Source: Furfurilactobacillus milii (GTDB taxonomy: Bacteria > Bacillota > Bacilli > Lactobacillales > Lactobacillaceae). From it: 49,570 bases of DNA. The stretch's first letter is position 1, and every line of letters starts with the position of its first letter. The stretch covers positions 70,717-120,286 of the forward strand of contig NZ_WEZT01000018.1 in the NCBI RefSeq assembly GCF_009863985.1. Reading direction: 5' to 3'. Shown here in pieces: positions 9,549-17,658 of this stretch. Under the pieces are notes generated by a model. The model did not search any database and was not told the DNA's origin. It was given only the letters and a program-made list of their open reading frames with translations. The translations under genes and the position numbers were made by a program.

Positions 9549-10954
9549 TGTCAGAAACGACTGCAGTACCAGTTAAAGATGAAGACTACGAGTTCGGCTT
9601 TCATGATGATATTAAGCCGGCCTACTCCACGGGGCGCGGGTTAACTGAGGCAACGGTCCGCGAAATTTCGGCGGCCAAACACGAACCACAGTGGATGCTC
9701 GATTACCGTTTGAAGGCGTACAAAATTTATCAATCATTGCCGATGCCAACGTATGGGCCAGATTTGTCGGGATTGGACTTGGCCAACATGCACTACTACC
9801 AAAAAATGACGGATAAAAAGTACCGTGATTGGGATGACGTACCGGCAGATTTGAAGAAAACGTTTGACCGACTTGGCGTGCCAGAAGCTGAACGGGATTA
9901 CTTAGCCGGTTCGTCAGCACAGTATGAGTCTGAAGTGGTCTACCACAACATGCGTGATGACTTTGCCAAGTTAGGTATTATCTTTACGGATACGGACACT
10001 GCTCTTCGGGAATATCCAGATGTATTCAAAAAGTGGTTTGGTAAACTGGTTTCACCTTCGGACAATAAGTTTGCAGCGTTGAATGCCGCAGTTTGGTCTG
10101 GTGGTTCTTTCATTTACGTGCCTAAGGGCGTGCAAACGAGTACACCAATTCAATCCTATTTCCGGTTGAATTCGGAGAACTCCGGGCAGTTTGAGCGAAC
10201 CTTAATTATCGTCGAAGAGGGCGCCAAGGTTGATTACGTTGAGGGCTGTACGGCGCCGAACTACTCTTCGGACAGTTTGCATGCGGCAGTGGTTGAGGTG
10301 AATGTACAAAAGGACGCCTATTGTCGCTACACAACGATTCAGAACTGGTCGGACAACGTTTACAGTCTTGAGACGAAACGTGCAGCTGCCGCTGAGAATG
10401 CCACGATGGAATGGGTTGACGGCAACCTTGGTTCAAAAGTGACAATGAAATATCCGAGTGTGTATCTGAACGGTGAAGGTGCTCGGGGTACCATGCTGTC
10501 CATTGCGGTGGCCAGTAATCACATCTTGCAGGATTCTGGCGCCAGAATGATCCACAATGCGAAAAACACCTCTAGTTCAATCGTCTCAAAGTCGATTTCA
10601 AAAACAGGTGGCGCGACGAATTATCGAGGAACTGTGCGGTTTGGCAAACATTCAGACGGTTCTCTGGCGCATGTGGAATGCGACACCATCATCATGGACG
10701 ATCAGTCGAAATCAGATACAATTCCGTACAACGAGATCAATAATGCCAACGTTTCAATGGAACATGAAGCAAAGGTTTCTAAGATCTCTGAGGAGCAATT
10801 GTACTATCTGATGAGCCGTGGTATTTCCGAAGAAAAAGCCACCGAAATGATCGTCATGGGGTTCGTTGAGCCCTTTACTAAAGAGTTGCCGATGGAATAT
10901 GCCGTGGAATTAAACCGTTTGATCAGCTTTGAAATGGAAGGATCGATTGGTTAA
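9548..10954 (+). CDS. sufB: Fe-S cluster assembly protein SufB
   Basis: This is the core scaffold protein on which the cluster is built, in complex with SufC and SufD. It has 468 residues and is close to the Bacillus form. Typical stretches are visible: [11 protein letters not shown] near 185, VEGCTAP near 235, and the C-terminal [29 protein letters not shown]. The start overlaps the sufU stop in TAATG. It is the last gene of the tight suf cluster, and 45 bases separate it from the SufT-like gene. Confidence 0.96.
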   Translation: MSETTAVPVKDEDYEFGFHDDIKPAYSTGRGLTEATVREISAAKHEPQWMLDYRLKAYKIYQSLPMPTYGPDLSGLDLANMHYYQKMTDKKYRDWDDVPADLKKTFDRLGVPEAERDYLAGSSAQYESEVVYHNMRDDFAKLGIIFTDTDTALREYPDVFKKWFGKLVSPSDNKFAALNAAVWSGGSFIYVPKGVQTSTPIQSYFRLNSENSGQFERTLIIVEEGAKVDYVEGCTAPNYSSDSLHAAVVEVNVQKDAYCRYTTIQNWSDNVYSLETKRAAAAENATMEWVDGNLGSKVTMKYPSVYLNGEGARGTMLSIAVASNHILQDSGARMIHNAKNTSSSIVSKSISKTGGATNYRGTVRFGKHSDGSLAHVECDTIIMDDQSKSDTIPYNEINNANVSMEHEAKVSKISEEQLYYLMSRGISEEKATEMIVMGFVEPFTKELPMEYAVELNRLISFEMEGSIG

Positions 10955-10999
10955 ATTGCATTGAGTTCAATTATTGAAATGAAAAGATGAGGACAGCGA

Positions 11000-11326
11000 A
11001 TGTTAAGAGAAGCAGCGGCATTATCAAAAACGGAAACAGCGGTTATGACGGCACTCGCTGACGTGATCGACCCCGAATTAGGAATCGACATGGTGAATTT
11101 AGGTCTCATTTACAACGTGACAGTCGTTGACGGTCATTGTGACATCGCTATGACGCTGACCACTATGGGTTGTCCACTGGGGAACATGTTAGATGATGCC
11201 ATTACGGAAGCGGCGCTGTCAGTTGACGGTGTTACTGACTGTGATATTCATCTCGTATGGGAGCCAGCATGGAACATGGGGATGATGACCCGTTACGCCA
11301 AAGTGGCATTGGGCATTCATGAATAA
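11000..11326 (+). CDS. MIP18/DUF59 family metal-sulfur cluster protein, SufT-like
   Basis: This is a 108-residue single-domain DUF59 protein, a family (SufT, PaaD, MIP18) that helps Fe-S maturation or carriage. The family core is visible: VIDPELGIDMVNLGLIYNV (residues 22-40), then MTLTTMGCPLGNML with the conserved Cys C58, and a C-terminal DIHLVWEPAWNMGMM. AGGAC precedes the ATG. Its place right after sufB supports a maturation role. The precise step is not known from sequence. Confidence 0.85.
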   Translation: MLREAAALSKTETAVMTALADVIDPELGIDMVNLGLIYNVTVVDGHCDIAMTLTTMGCPLGNMLDDAITEAALSVDGVTDCDIHLVWEPAWNMGMMTRYAKVALGIHE

Positions 11327-11386
11327 AAGGGTGTGACGCCCGTCCAAAATGAAGTCCGTATTAAACGATGACAGAAAGGTGCCAAA

Positions 11387-12268
11387 ATGGAGACACAAGT
11401 GTTTGTTCAGCGACGCAAAGCCCTTAAAATTTCACAAGTTAAGTTGTGCCAGGGAATTTGCACGCAGGCTACTTTAAGTAAGTTTGAAAGCAATCGCCGT
11501 GTGCCGGCCTTGTCGATCCTGAGTAAACTGTGTGTTCGTTTGGGCATGACGGTAGACGACTTATATCAAGGGGAATCGACCGCCGTTGAGTTACAAACAA
11601 AGTTAGACGAAATTGAGCGCGAATTGATGGTTGAAAACTATCAGGGGGTACTCAAACGCCTCGCCAAAATTGATGACAAACAGATTGATGCGCTGAATAG
11701 TAAGATGCAGTTGTGTTATTTGCGCGGTATTGTAAACGCCTTGATTAATCGACAGCCAGATGACATTCTCTTTGATTTCGCGCGGATTCTAAATGATTTG
11801 GATGAAAAACATCAAACAATCTTCACGCAGTTGGCCTTTTTGGGATCGGGCATTATGTATGATCGCCATCAACAGCAAAAGCAGGCATCATTTTACTTTG
11901 ACAAAGTGTATCAATACATCCGTCTCAATCAACACGAGGCGCTGGGGGATGAAAACCAATACTATCTTCGGGTGTTGACGCTCATTTTCTTTACGGCGGA
12001 ATTTTATGCCGCCCAGCAAAACTATCGTCGTAGTAATTGGCTGATTGAGGCAGGTTTGAAAATTTGCTGTGACGAACGGGTGACATATTACTTGTCGCGT
12101 ATTAAGTTTCTGGCCGCACAAAATGCAATTAACTTGCGGCATGATGCCACGGAAATTCAGCAATTGTTAGACGAGACCTTGGCCTTTGCCCGAATTAACC
12201 GCAATGAGGTTGTTCAGGTGAAGTTGGCCGCTTTAAAATGCCAATTTAAACAACAATGTAGTAATTAA
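11387..12268 (+). CDS. XRE/Rgg-like helix-turn-helix regulator
   Basis: Residues 5-60 form an XRE-type helix-turn-helix (QVKLCQGICTQATLSKFESNRRVPALSILSKLCVRLGM). The remaining 230 residues are helical and TPR-like, as in Rgg/GadR or PlcR-type regulators that sense peptides. It has 293 residues, and GAAAGG lies before the ATG. No candidate pheromone gene is seen beside it, so peptide sensing is only a family possibility. It stands alone between the suf operon and the two-component pair and ends at its own terminator. Confidence 0.75.
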   Translation: METQVFVQRRKALKISQVKLCQGICTQATLSKFESNRRVPALSILSKLCVRLGMTVDDLYQGESTAVELQTKLDEIERELMVENYQGVLKRLAKIDDKQIDALNSKMQLCYLRGIVNALINRQPDDILFDFARILNDLDEKHQTIFTQLAFLGSGIMYDRHQQQKQASFYFDKVYQYIRLNQHEALGDENQYYLRVLTLIFFTAEFYAAQQNYRRSNWLIEAGLKICCDERVTYYLSRIKFLAAQNAINLRHDATEIQQLLDETLAFARINRNEVVQVKLAALKCQFKQQCSN

Positions 12269-12292
12269 CCGAACAGGCAGCGAAAAAGACGG

Positions 12293-12334
12293 CGATGACA
12301 GGCTCCGATTTGGAGTAGATCATTGCTGTTTTTT
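12293..12334 (+). terminator. Rho-independent terminator after the XRE regulator
   Basis: CGATGA (12293-12298) pairs with TCATTG (12320-12325), and CTCC (12303-12306) with GGAG (12312-12315). A run of six T follows at 12329-12334. Confidence 0.65.
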
Positions 12335-12523
12335 GTTTGTGTCGTATCTATTTAGAGAAACGATACATAAACCGTGTCGACTAGGATTACAAGAGCCTTT
12401 TAGACTGCGTACAACCCAATAAGAAGTGCAGTTTAATTCTCGGTAAGCGTTTACAAACGGTCTGTATATGTTAAGCTATTTTATATCAATGTGACCGTAT
12501 AAAGACGGTCGTGCTCAGGGATT

Positions 12524-12554
12524 ATAGTTCATTTCTTGTGAAATAGTGAACTAT
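12524..12554. promoter_or_regulatory. Inverted repeat upstream of the NreBC-like pair
   Basis: ATAGTTCA (12524-12531) and TGAACTAT (12547-12554) form a perfect 8+8 bp inverted repeat, with TTC/GAA continuing inside. Three copies of the hexamer ACGGTC or its complement lie just upstream, between about 12455 and 12510. The 317 bases between the terminator and the kinase hold no gene, so this is likely the control region, possibly for autoregulation by the LuxR-type regulator. Confidence 0.4.
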
Positions 12555-12672
12555 TCTAATCAAAAGGTTTAGATGTTATCGGAGTTCAGCCCTCTCCTCT
12601 TGAGCGATTTTAGTTAGTGTGCGAAACAGCATGGTAACAGTCGTTTAGTGTGTGTTTGAAGGGGGTTATTTT

Positions 12673-13725
12673 GTGTTTGATAAAGATCAATCGATTCATA
12701 ATTACTTTGAACAGGCACCTGAGGCAATTTTGATCTTTCAAGACGACGAATTAGTTGCCAGTAATGCCTTGGCACAGACTTTGGAAAATAAGTTAAACTT
12801 TTCGCCTCAGTACTTGATTGAAATTGTTCAAGCAACGTTAAGTCGTCATCATGATCGCGACCGCTGTCAACACTGCCGCGTGATAGATTCAATGACTGAC
12901 TTTTCAATGCCTGTATTGTCTCAGTGCACCGACAGCCAACTCACAAATTATGCCATGACTTACACGGTGCTTGATGCGGCGTCTAACACGTTTGCGTTGA
13001 CACTTAAAAGCTGTGGCGCCATTGATCGTGTGAATATGCTAGCTGACCGACGCAAACAGAGTTGCGCGATCAATGCCGCTCAGGAACAAGCGCGCAAAAC
13101 GATTTCTGCAGATCTTCACGACAGCATTGCACAAGGTGTCTATGCTGCAATAATGGGCGTGCGTAAACTGAACGAATCTTGCTGCTGTGAAGGTGCTAAT
13201 GTGATGCGCAAACGGACAGGAATCATTGAAGCGCAATTACGTGACACATTGCATGAAGTAAAGGATATGGCAATCAATGTTCGGCCATCGGTATTGGATG
13301 CCTTTGGGCTAGTTGAAGCGTTTAAAACACTGGCGGAACGAATTGAAACAGCGACTGGTGTTACGATTACCGTGGCCGGCAATGCAACTGGCGATAACTT
13401 AACCCCAGCGGTTCAAAATACGTTGTATCGAATTGCCCAAGAAGCCATCAATAATGTGTTGAAACACGCTGAGGCGACCGAAGTTCTCCTTTTGTTTGTG
13501 GAACATCAACATTATGTATCACTGCAAATTGTTGATAATGGTGTCGGTTTTGAAGTGGCCGACCACCAAGCATTTAACGGTCATTCATTAGGTTTACATG
13601 ATATGGCAGATCGAATTAAAGCGTTAAACGGTGTTTTTGAAATTGACTCAAAACTTGACATTGGTACCACAATTACCGTCAAGTTTCCGATTAAAGTGAT
13701 GGAAGGAAGTCTTCCGGATGCTTAG
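12673..13725 (+). CDS. NreB-like cytoplasmic sensor histidine kinase
   Basis: This is a 350-residue soluble kinase with no membrane segments. An N-terminal PAS-like domain carries C65, C68 and C85. A HisKA_3 domain follows with the phospho-acceptor H149 in DLHDSIAQ, then a HATPase_c domain with an N box (QEAINNVLKHA) and G box (DNGVGF). This is the NreB architecture, in which four Cys in two CxxC pairs hold an oxygen-sensing Fe-S cluster; here only one CxxC plus one separate Cys is seen. I chose the GTG at 12673 because GAAGGGGG lies 7 bases before it; an in-frame GTG at 12652 lacks a site. It overlaps its regulator gene by 8 bases. No nitrate genes are in the window. Confidence 0.75.
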   Translation: MFDKDQSIHNYFEQAPEAILIFQDDELVASNALAQTLENKLNFSPQYLIEIVQATLSRHHDRDRCQHCRVIDSMTDFSMPVLSQCTDSQLTNYAMTYTVLDAASNTFALTLKSCGAIDRVNMLADRRKQSCAINAAQEQARKTISADLHDSIAQGVYAAIMGVRKLNESCCCEGANVMRKRTGIIEAQLRDTLHEVKDMAINVRPSVLDAFGLVEAFKTLAERIETATGVTITVAGNATGDNLTPAVQNTLYRIAQEAINNVLKHAEATEVLLLFVEHQHYVSLQIVDNGVGFEVADHQAFNGHSLGLHDMADRIKALNGVFEIDSKLDIGTTITVKFPIKVMEGSLPDA

Positions 13726-14371
13726 TGTATTAGTAGCAGACGATCATGCGGTTGTTCGCTCTGGTCTGACTTATTTAATCAATAAACAGCCTGGGTTAAG
13801 GGTGGTTGACGAGGCCGCGACTGGAACTGAAGCATCTTTGCGTGTAGAAGAAGGTGGCATTGACATATTGGTCATGGATCTCAGCATGCCGCCCGGTGAA
13901 AATGGCTTGGTGACAACGAAACGTTTGCATGACGCGTTTTCCAAGACTAAAATTTTGATTTTATCGATGCACGATGAACGAACTTATATTAATCAGGCCA
14001 TCAAAAATGGTGCGATGGGATACGTGCTTAAAAGCTCACCCGACACAGAGGTTATTCACGGATTGACAGTTATTGCGAGCGGGAAGAAATACCTCGATAG
14101 TAATATCAAAATGACGGCATCAGATATCGATAAGATCAACCCGGATACCACTGATGTAGAACTTGGTAGCTATCAAGCATTGTCAAAACGTGAACGAGAG
14201 GTTCTACCGCTGATAGCACTCGGCTATTCGAATAAGGAAATTGCTAACAAACTGTTCATTTCGACAAAAACTGTCGAGGCACACAAGGCAAATATTATGC
14301 GCAAACTGGATATCCATGTTCATGTCGACTTGGTACGTTATGCTATTAAGCATCATTTGATTGAATTCTAA
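13718..14371 (+). CDS. NreC-like LuxR-family response regulator
   Basis: This is the DNA-binding partner of the kinase just upstream. The 217-residue protein has a receiver domain with the phospho-acceptor D54 in VMDLSMP and a C-terminal LuxR/NarL helix-turn-helix (SKREREVLPLIALGYSNKEIANKLFISTKTVEAH, about residues 150-185). GAAGGAAG precedes the ATG, and the gene overlaps the kinase stop by 8 bases. The family commonly controls anaerobic or redox genes; the target here is unknown. Confidence 0.85.
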   Translation: MLSVLVADDHAVVRSGLTYLINKQPGLRVVDEAATGTEASLRVEEGGIDILVMDLSMPPGENGLVTTKRLHDAFSKTKILILSMHDERTYINQAIKNGAMGYVLKSSPDTEVIHGLTVIASGKKYLDSNIKMTASDIDKINPDTTDVELGSYQALSKREREVLPLIALGYSNKEIANKLFISTKTVEAHKANIMRKLDIHVHVDLVRYAIKHHLIEF

Positions 14372-14462
14372 ATGATGAGATTGATTGACGGAATCACACT
14401 AGTAATTGAAAAGTTTAAAAATGTTACACGTGGAACCGAAATACAGTTTAGTCATCTAAAAA

Positions 14463-14511
14463 GGCTTGAAGAATCGCAGACCTAATTTGGTCGAGTTCTC
14501 AAGCCTTTTTT
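14463..14511. terminator. Bidirectional terminator
   Basis: GGCTTGA (14463-14469) pairs with TCAAGCC (14499-14505), with an inner GACC/GGTC stem. AAAAA precedes and TTTTTT follows, so it serves the response regulator on the plus strand and the converging minus-strand gene. Confidence 0.85.
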
Positions 14512-15040
14512 AAGCATTGTTATGACGTGTGATTCGTTCCTCACGTCTGCGTTGACGCCGCTGCTCACGTTCTACGTGCCGGTTTTCATTTAGTGTTACA
14601 GTGTTAGCCATTGCTTCTGGATATTGTCTTTTAGCGCGTATCCAAACTAATCCGCGTTGAACCAATAATGTGATGCCAAGATACAACAAGATGGTTGCAT
14701 TACTGCCGTGCCAAGACAGGCTGGCTAAAGAATGGATGAATAAACCAACTATCCATAAGACAATTGTTTCCCAGTTACCTTGTCTCATGACTGTGCCAGT
14801 TTTATCAATCCACAGGCGGTAAGAAAGTGTTCGCAGATAACCAAATAAGACAGCACTGATTAATGATCCTAAGACGAACAGTCCTGCATCTGCTGTAACG
14901 ATCAAATAGTTATGCGTAATGGCATCGGAAACTGATGCAGCGCCAAACAAAATCAAGAAAAGATAAAACGTTAGATTGAGCTGAATTCGATGAGGTGATA
15001 ATTGACGTTTGAGTACGGCATATAGTACAAAAAGTGCCAA
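14510..15040 (-). CDS. Membrane protein, possibly DUF1453-like, with interrupted start
   Basis: This is an unknown 176-residue protein with about four membrane segments and a very basic tail (REQRRQRRREERITRH). Its arrangement, with a loop RKRQLSPHRIQ-like after the first segment, resembles DUF1453/CcdC proteins, but this is weak. The listed start is a TTG at 15040 without a ribosome binding site. A better-looking start, ATG at 15070 with GGAG 7 bases upstream, is followed at once by TAA. Reading through that stop gives a natural N-terminal membrane segment (NIDFTNIVLALFVLYA). The gene is therefore either newly inactivated at codon 2 or initiated in an unusual way. Confidence 0.5.
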   Translation of the reverse strand: MALFVLYAVLKRQLSPHRIQLNLTFYLFLILFGAASVSDAITHNYLIVTADAGLFVLGSLISAVLFGYLRTLSYRLWIDKTGTVMRQGNWETIVLWIVGLFIHSLASLSWHGSNATILLYLGITLLVQRGLVWIRAKRQYPEAMANTVTLNENRHVEREQRRQRRREERITRHNNA

Positions 15041-15123
15041 GACGATATTAGTGAAATCGATGTTTTACATGTTAGGCTCCGATTGGTTTGGTTTAGATGG
15101 GAGAATTATGGTGATTACAGATT

Positions 15124-15570
15124 TCAATCATGTAATTTTGCGTTAAAGGCGCGGACTTCGTGACGGGCCGTAGTCATGGAAGTCAACCAAATGATGAAGT
15201 AAACGATGACAAAAATGACGGTGAAAAACGAAAGCCAGAAGAAGTTTAAAGGGAACCAACCACAAAGAATGGCCAGCGGGGTGAAACCAACATAGATAAT
15301 TAGAAAGTGGACTATTGTTTGTTTAGTAATGCTCCATCGGTCTACTTCAAACGCCAAGCTAGAAATTGCAAATACACATCCGATCAAGGCCCAGAGTAAT
15401 GCAGATACAGCGGTGGCTGAGGTAGACGAGGAGAAATGGGACATGAAAGTTGGCGCGGAAGGCGCGTAGTCTTTGCTCTGATAAATAAATGCAAAGGCTA
15501 GGCTGATTAGGAAACCAGTTGTAATACCAATGGTTATTCCTCTAAGAAGATAGTTGATTAATTTTTTCAT
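15124..15570 (-). CDS. DUF3021 family membrane protein
   Basis: This 148-residue protein has four membrane segments (about residues 12-30, 55-73, 85-105 and 110-132) and the DUF3021 style, including a QSKDY-like loop and the TKQTIVHFLIIYVGF segment. DUF3021 genes almost always follow a LytTR regulator, as here, with a 4-base ATGA overlap. The membrane protein is thought to modulate the regulator; the signal sensed is unknown. Confidence 0.82.
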   Translation of the reverse strand: MKKLINYLLRGITIGITTGFLISLAFAFIYQSKDYAPSAPTFMSHFSSSTSATAVSALLWALIGCVFAISSLAFEVDRWSITKQTIVHFLIIYVGFTPLAILCGWFPLNFFWLSFFTVIFVIVYFIIWLTSMTTARHEVRAFNAKLHD

Positions 15571-16019
15571 GAGAGTAGCTCCTTTCTGATTTCACGCGTG
15601 TATCTTCGTGAAGTGTACGTTTGTTGACCGTCGCGTAAAATAATTTGGTACATTCCGGTCGGTGTTAGAGCAAATTCCTTGATCCAGGCTATGCGAATGA
15701 TTTCACTACTTGAAGTACGAATAAATAAATTATGGGGCAGCGTACTAGCGAGCTCATAAATACGTTGATGTAGTTCGTACTCGCCATCAGGCGTCTGGCA
15801 AATAACACGTTTGCCGCTTGTTTGAATGCGGTTAATCTCTAAAACGGAGATCACTTTACGTTTGGTGTCGCGGTAGCCAGTTAGATTTAGCGAATTAGAT
15901 AATTGTTGAATCTCATCACTTAATTGGACAAGCTGTGGCGTTTTCTCAGCGGCGTGAATGGTGATGAATGGTTCCAAAATTGTTGAAATGATTTCAAAAT
16001 TTATTTTCACCGTAAGCAC
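15567..16019 (-). CDS. LytTR-family DNA-binding regulator
   Basis: This is a 150-residue protein with a C-terminal LytTR domain of about 95 residues (from VISVLEINRIQTSGKRVICQT to YTSRRYTREIRKELLS). It has no receiver domain. It belongs to the small class that pairs with DUF3021 membrane proteins. AAGGGAG lies upstream of the start. The repeat-rich sequence just upstream is a likely autoregulatory site. Confidence 0.85.
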   Translation of the reverse strand: MLTVKINFEIISTILEPFITIHAAEKTPQLVQLSDEIQQLSNSLNLTGYRDTKRKVISVLEINRIQTSGKRVICQTPDGEYELHQRIYELASTLPHNLFIRTSSSEIIRIAWIKEFALTPTGMYQIILRDGQQTYTSRRYTREIRKELLS

Positions 16020-16059
16020 TCCCTTCTGTTGAATTAACCATACGCAGAAATTGCGTCAC

Positions 16060-16094
16060 TGTCATGTCTTTACTGACAAACGGTCAGTTTGACA
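16060..16094. promoter_or_regulatory. TGTCA/TGACA repeat cluster upstream of the LytTR gene
   Basis: TGTCA (16060-16064), CTGACA (16073-16078), GTCAG (16083-16087) and TGACA (16090-16094) form overlapping inverted repeats, including CTGAC-N5-GTCAG. It lies 40-75 bases before the minus-strand LytTR start and is a likely operator for it, by position only. Confidence 0.4.
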
Positions 16095-16200
16095 GGATAA
16101 ATGGTCATTAATTTTATGTTAACCGTTTGGATTTTCAAGCAAAATCAAAGAAAGATTAGCAGCATGTCTGTTAGACTGGACAACAGGAAGGGTGAATAGA

Positions 16201-16490
16201 ATGACTCCACAAAAATTGTTGCGGCACGTTAATCGCATCACCGATTCGGGAAAGAAAAAGCTACTTGTTGTGATTAATCCATTGCGCGTGTATGAGTTTG
16301 GTTTAAGCACACAACCATATGTTGAGGACAACATCGAGTGGTTCACTGGGGTATGCGGCGCGTTGTTAAAGTTTTATCAGATCATGATATTCCGTCAGAT
16401 TTTTTGGAACAGCGTGATGGTAAAATCGACGAACCGCATCAAGTCTACAGTTATCAACTGGATGAAATTAAGCGACGCCAGATGAAGTAA
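16201..16490 (+). pseudogene. Frameshifted small gene of unknown family
   Basis: A good ribosome binding site (GGAAGGG) precedes ATG 16201. The reading frame MTPQKLLRHVNRITDSGKK is coherent to about residue 50 (NIEWFTG). After a GGGG run at 16348-16351, the sensible protein continues in another frame as MRRVVKVLSDHDIPSDFLEQ and ends at TAA 16488-16490. One missing G restores a single protein of about 97 residues. I do not recognise the family. It could be a recent mutation, a phase-variable tract or a sequencing error. Confidence 0.5.
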
Positions 16491-16536
16491 ATCAGAAACT
16501 GTAGTGCGCGCATGTTTTTAGAAAATCGATAAATGT

Positions 16537-16588
16537 AAAACGCAGAATTCCGATTTATTTCAAAATCAGAATTCCGCGTTTTCTTTTT
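16537..16588 (+). terminator. Strong hairpin terminator
   Basis: A 20-base arm (16537-16556) pairs with 16563-16582 with two G-U pairs, followed by CTTTTT. It ends the frameshifted gene and, being symmetric, may work on both strands. Confidence 0.85.
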
Positions 16589-16679
16589 AGCGACTTGTTG
16601 TAAATTAAAAAAGTGTAGTAATTTCAATAGTCAAGGAGGACCTAAGCTGGTACGCCTTAACTGAAGGAAGTGCGTTAAG

Positions 16680-17000
16680 ATGCAAGTGATATTTGACAAG
16701 GCGGGTTGCAAGTCTTTTTTCAAGAAGTTCAGAAGCCAGCAGCATCAGATGCAAACAGAAATTTTAGAAGCTGTTGATGAACAGATCAACAGCGGTATGA
16801 GCAAAACAAAAATTGCCGCTCATGAGCGAATTAACGGGCGTTCCATTCATGAGTTTCGTTTAAATTTGGGCACGATTGGTTCGGCCCGGGTGGCCTTTTA
16901 TGTTAACAACCAATTAGCAACGGTGCTATTCGTATCGACCGACTTACAAAAACGAACATTCACTGACGAATTGGAACGATTTTTGAAGGAGCGAGGATGA
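16680..17000 (+). CDS. Small unknown protein, RelE/HigB-like in outline
   Basis: This 106-residue protein has charged N-terminal helices (FFKKFRSQQHQMQTEILEAVDEQINSG) and a beta-rich second half with SARVAFYVNNQLATVLFVSTDLQKRTFTDE. A helix-hairpin followed by strands is the general outline of RelE/HigB-type RNases, but no diagnostic catalytic set can be named. GAAGGAAG lies before the ATG. A much stronger AAGGAGG sits 40 bases upstream with no obvious start behind it. The gene overlaps the next by 4 bases, as toxin-antitoxin pairs do. Function not established. Confidence 0.5.
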   Translation: MQVIFDKAGCKSFFKKFRSQQHQMQTEILEAVDEQINSGMSKTKIAAHERINGRSIHEFRLNLGTIGSARVAFYVNNQLATVLFVSTDLQKRTFTDELERFLKERG

Positions 17001-17269
17001 TGCGTTTAATTCCAGTTAAACAGGCTGAAAACATCCTGAAACAAGTGTGCAAACCTGGTAAAAGTGTCGCAATTGTGTTGTTAACGCGTAAAAAAGATCG
17101 CTCATTAAAGATTGAACGGTCGGAACACATACTGACTGTGACCGAGCAGGGATACCGAAATGAAACGAAACGCGTCTCACTTGATAATCATGAAGGTAAG
17201 GTGATATTGCGACAGGCTTTTAAACGTGAGTTCCCTAGAAGTCATGAGGTGTATATCAGTCGTCAGTAA
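16997..17269 (+). CDS. Small basic protein of unknown function, partner of the previous gene
   Basis: This 90-residue, basic protein has no recognised domain and no membrane segment. It starts at the ATG inside ATGA, and GAGCGAGG upstream serves as ribosome binding site. The tight overlap implies joint action with the preceding gene. If that pair is a toxin-antitoxin module, this would be the antitoxin in the unusual second position seen in higBA; it lacks a visible helix-turn-helix, which weakens that reading. Confidence 0.5.
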   Translation: MMRLIPVKQAENILKQVCKPGKSVAIVLLTRKKDRSLKIERSEHILTVTEQGYRNETKRVSLDNHEGKVILRQAFKREFPRSHEVYISRQ

Positions 17270-17321
17270 CGGGATTTTTTGTCTGGTAATAGACGTAAAC
17301 AACACTGGGATAGGCGCAATA

Positions 17322-17364
17322 ACATTCGCTATGCAACTATAGTCATCGGCTGCATAGCGAATGT
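17322..17364. repeat. Perfect 14 bp inverted repeat
   Basis: ACATTCGCTATGCA (17322-17335) and its exact complement (17351-17364) are separated by 15 bases. No T-run follows directly, so it is not a standard terminator. The 389 bases between 17269 and 17659 hold no gene, only this repeat and the terminator after it. Confidence 0.6.
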
Positions 17365-17421
17365 TGCAATTCTGAAACTATTACATTGATTGAATTTTGA
17401 AAACAATAAATGATTGCAAAC

Positions 17422-17467
17422 GAATCCTCAACAACTCGGTTTTTGGCCGAGATGCTGAGGATTTTTT
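17422..17467 (+). terminator. Rho-independent terminator
   Basis: AATCCTCA (17422-17429) pairs with TGAGGATT (17455-17462), with an inner CTCGG/CCGAG stem, followed by TTTTT. It separates the small-gene pair from the zinc-ribbon cluster. Confidence 0.85.
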
Positions 17468-17658
17468 TCGAAATCGGAAAATGAATTATTTATATTTAAC
17501 GTAAAAAGGATATACTAGCATAGCATATATAAAGTGCATTTTATTCTGTTATAAAATGCGAATGTAGTGCTCATTATGTGAAGGTCTCCTAAAAATTGCA
17601 TTTTTGATTTGAAGGTGATTTTCGATAAATATTTTTTACGAAAAAGGGGGGATGGACA

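Noticed and set aside
16119-16346. Minus-strand reading frame of 75 codons
   Set aside because: It lies opposite the frameshifted plus-strand gene, has no ribosome binding site and no protein-like composition.
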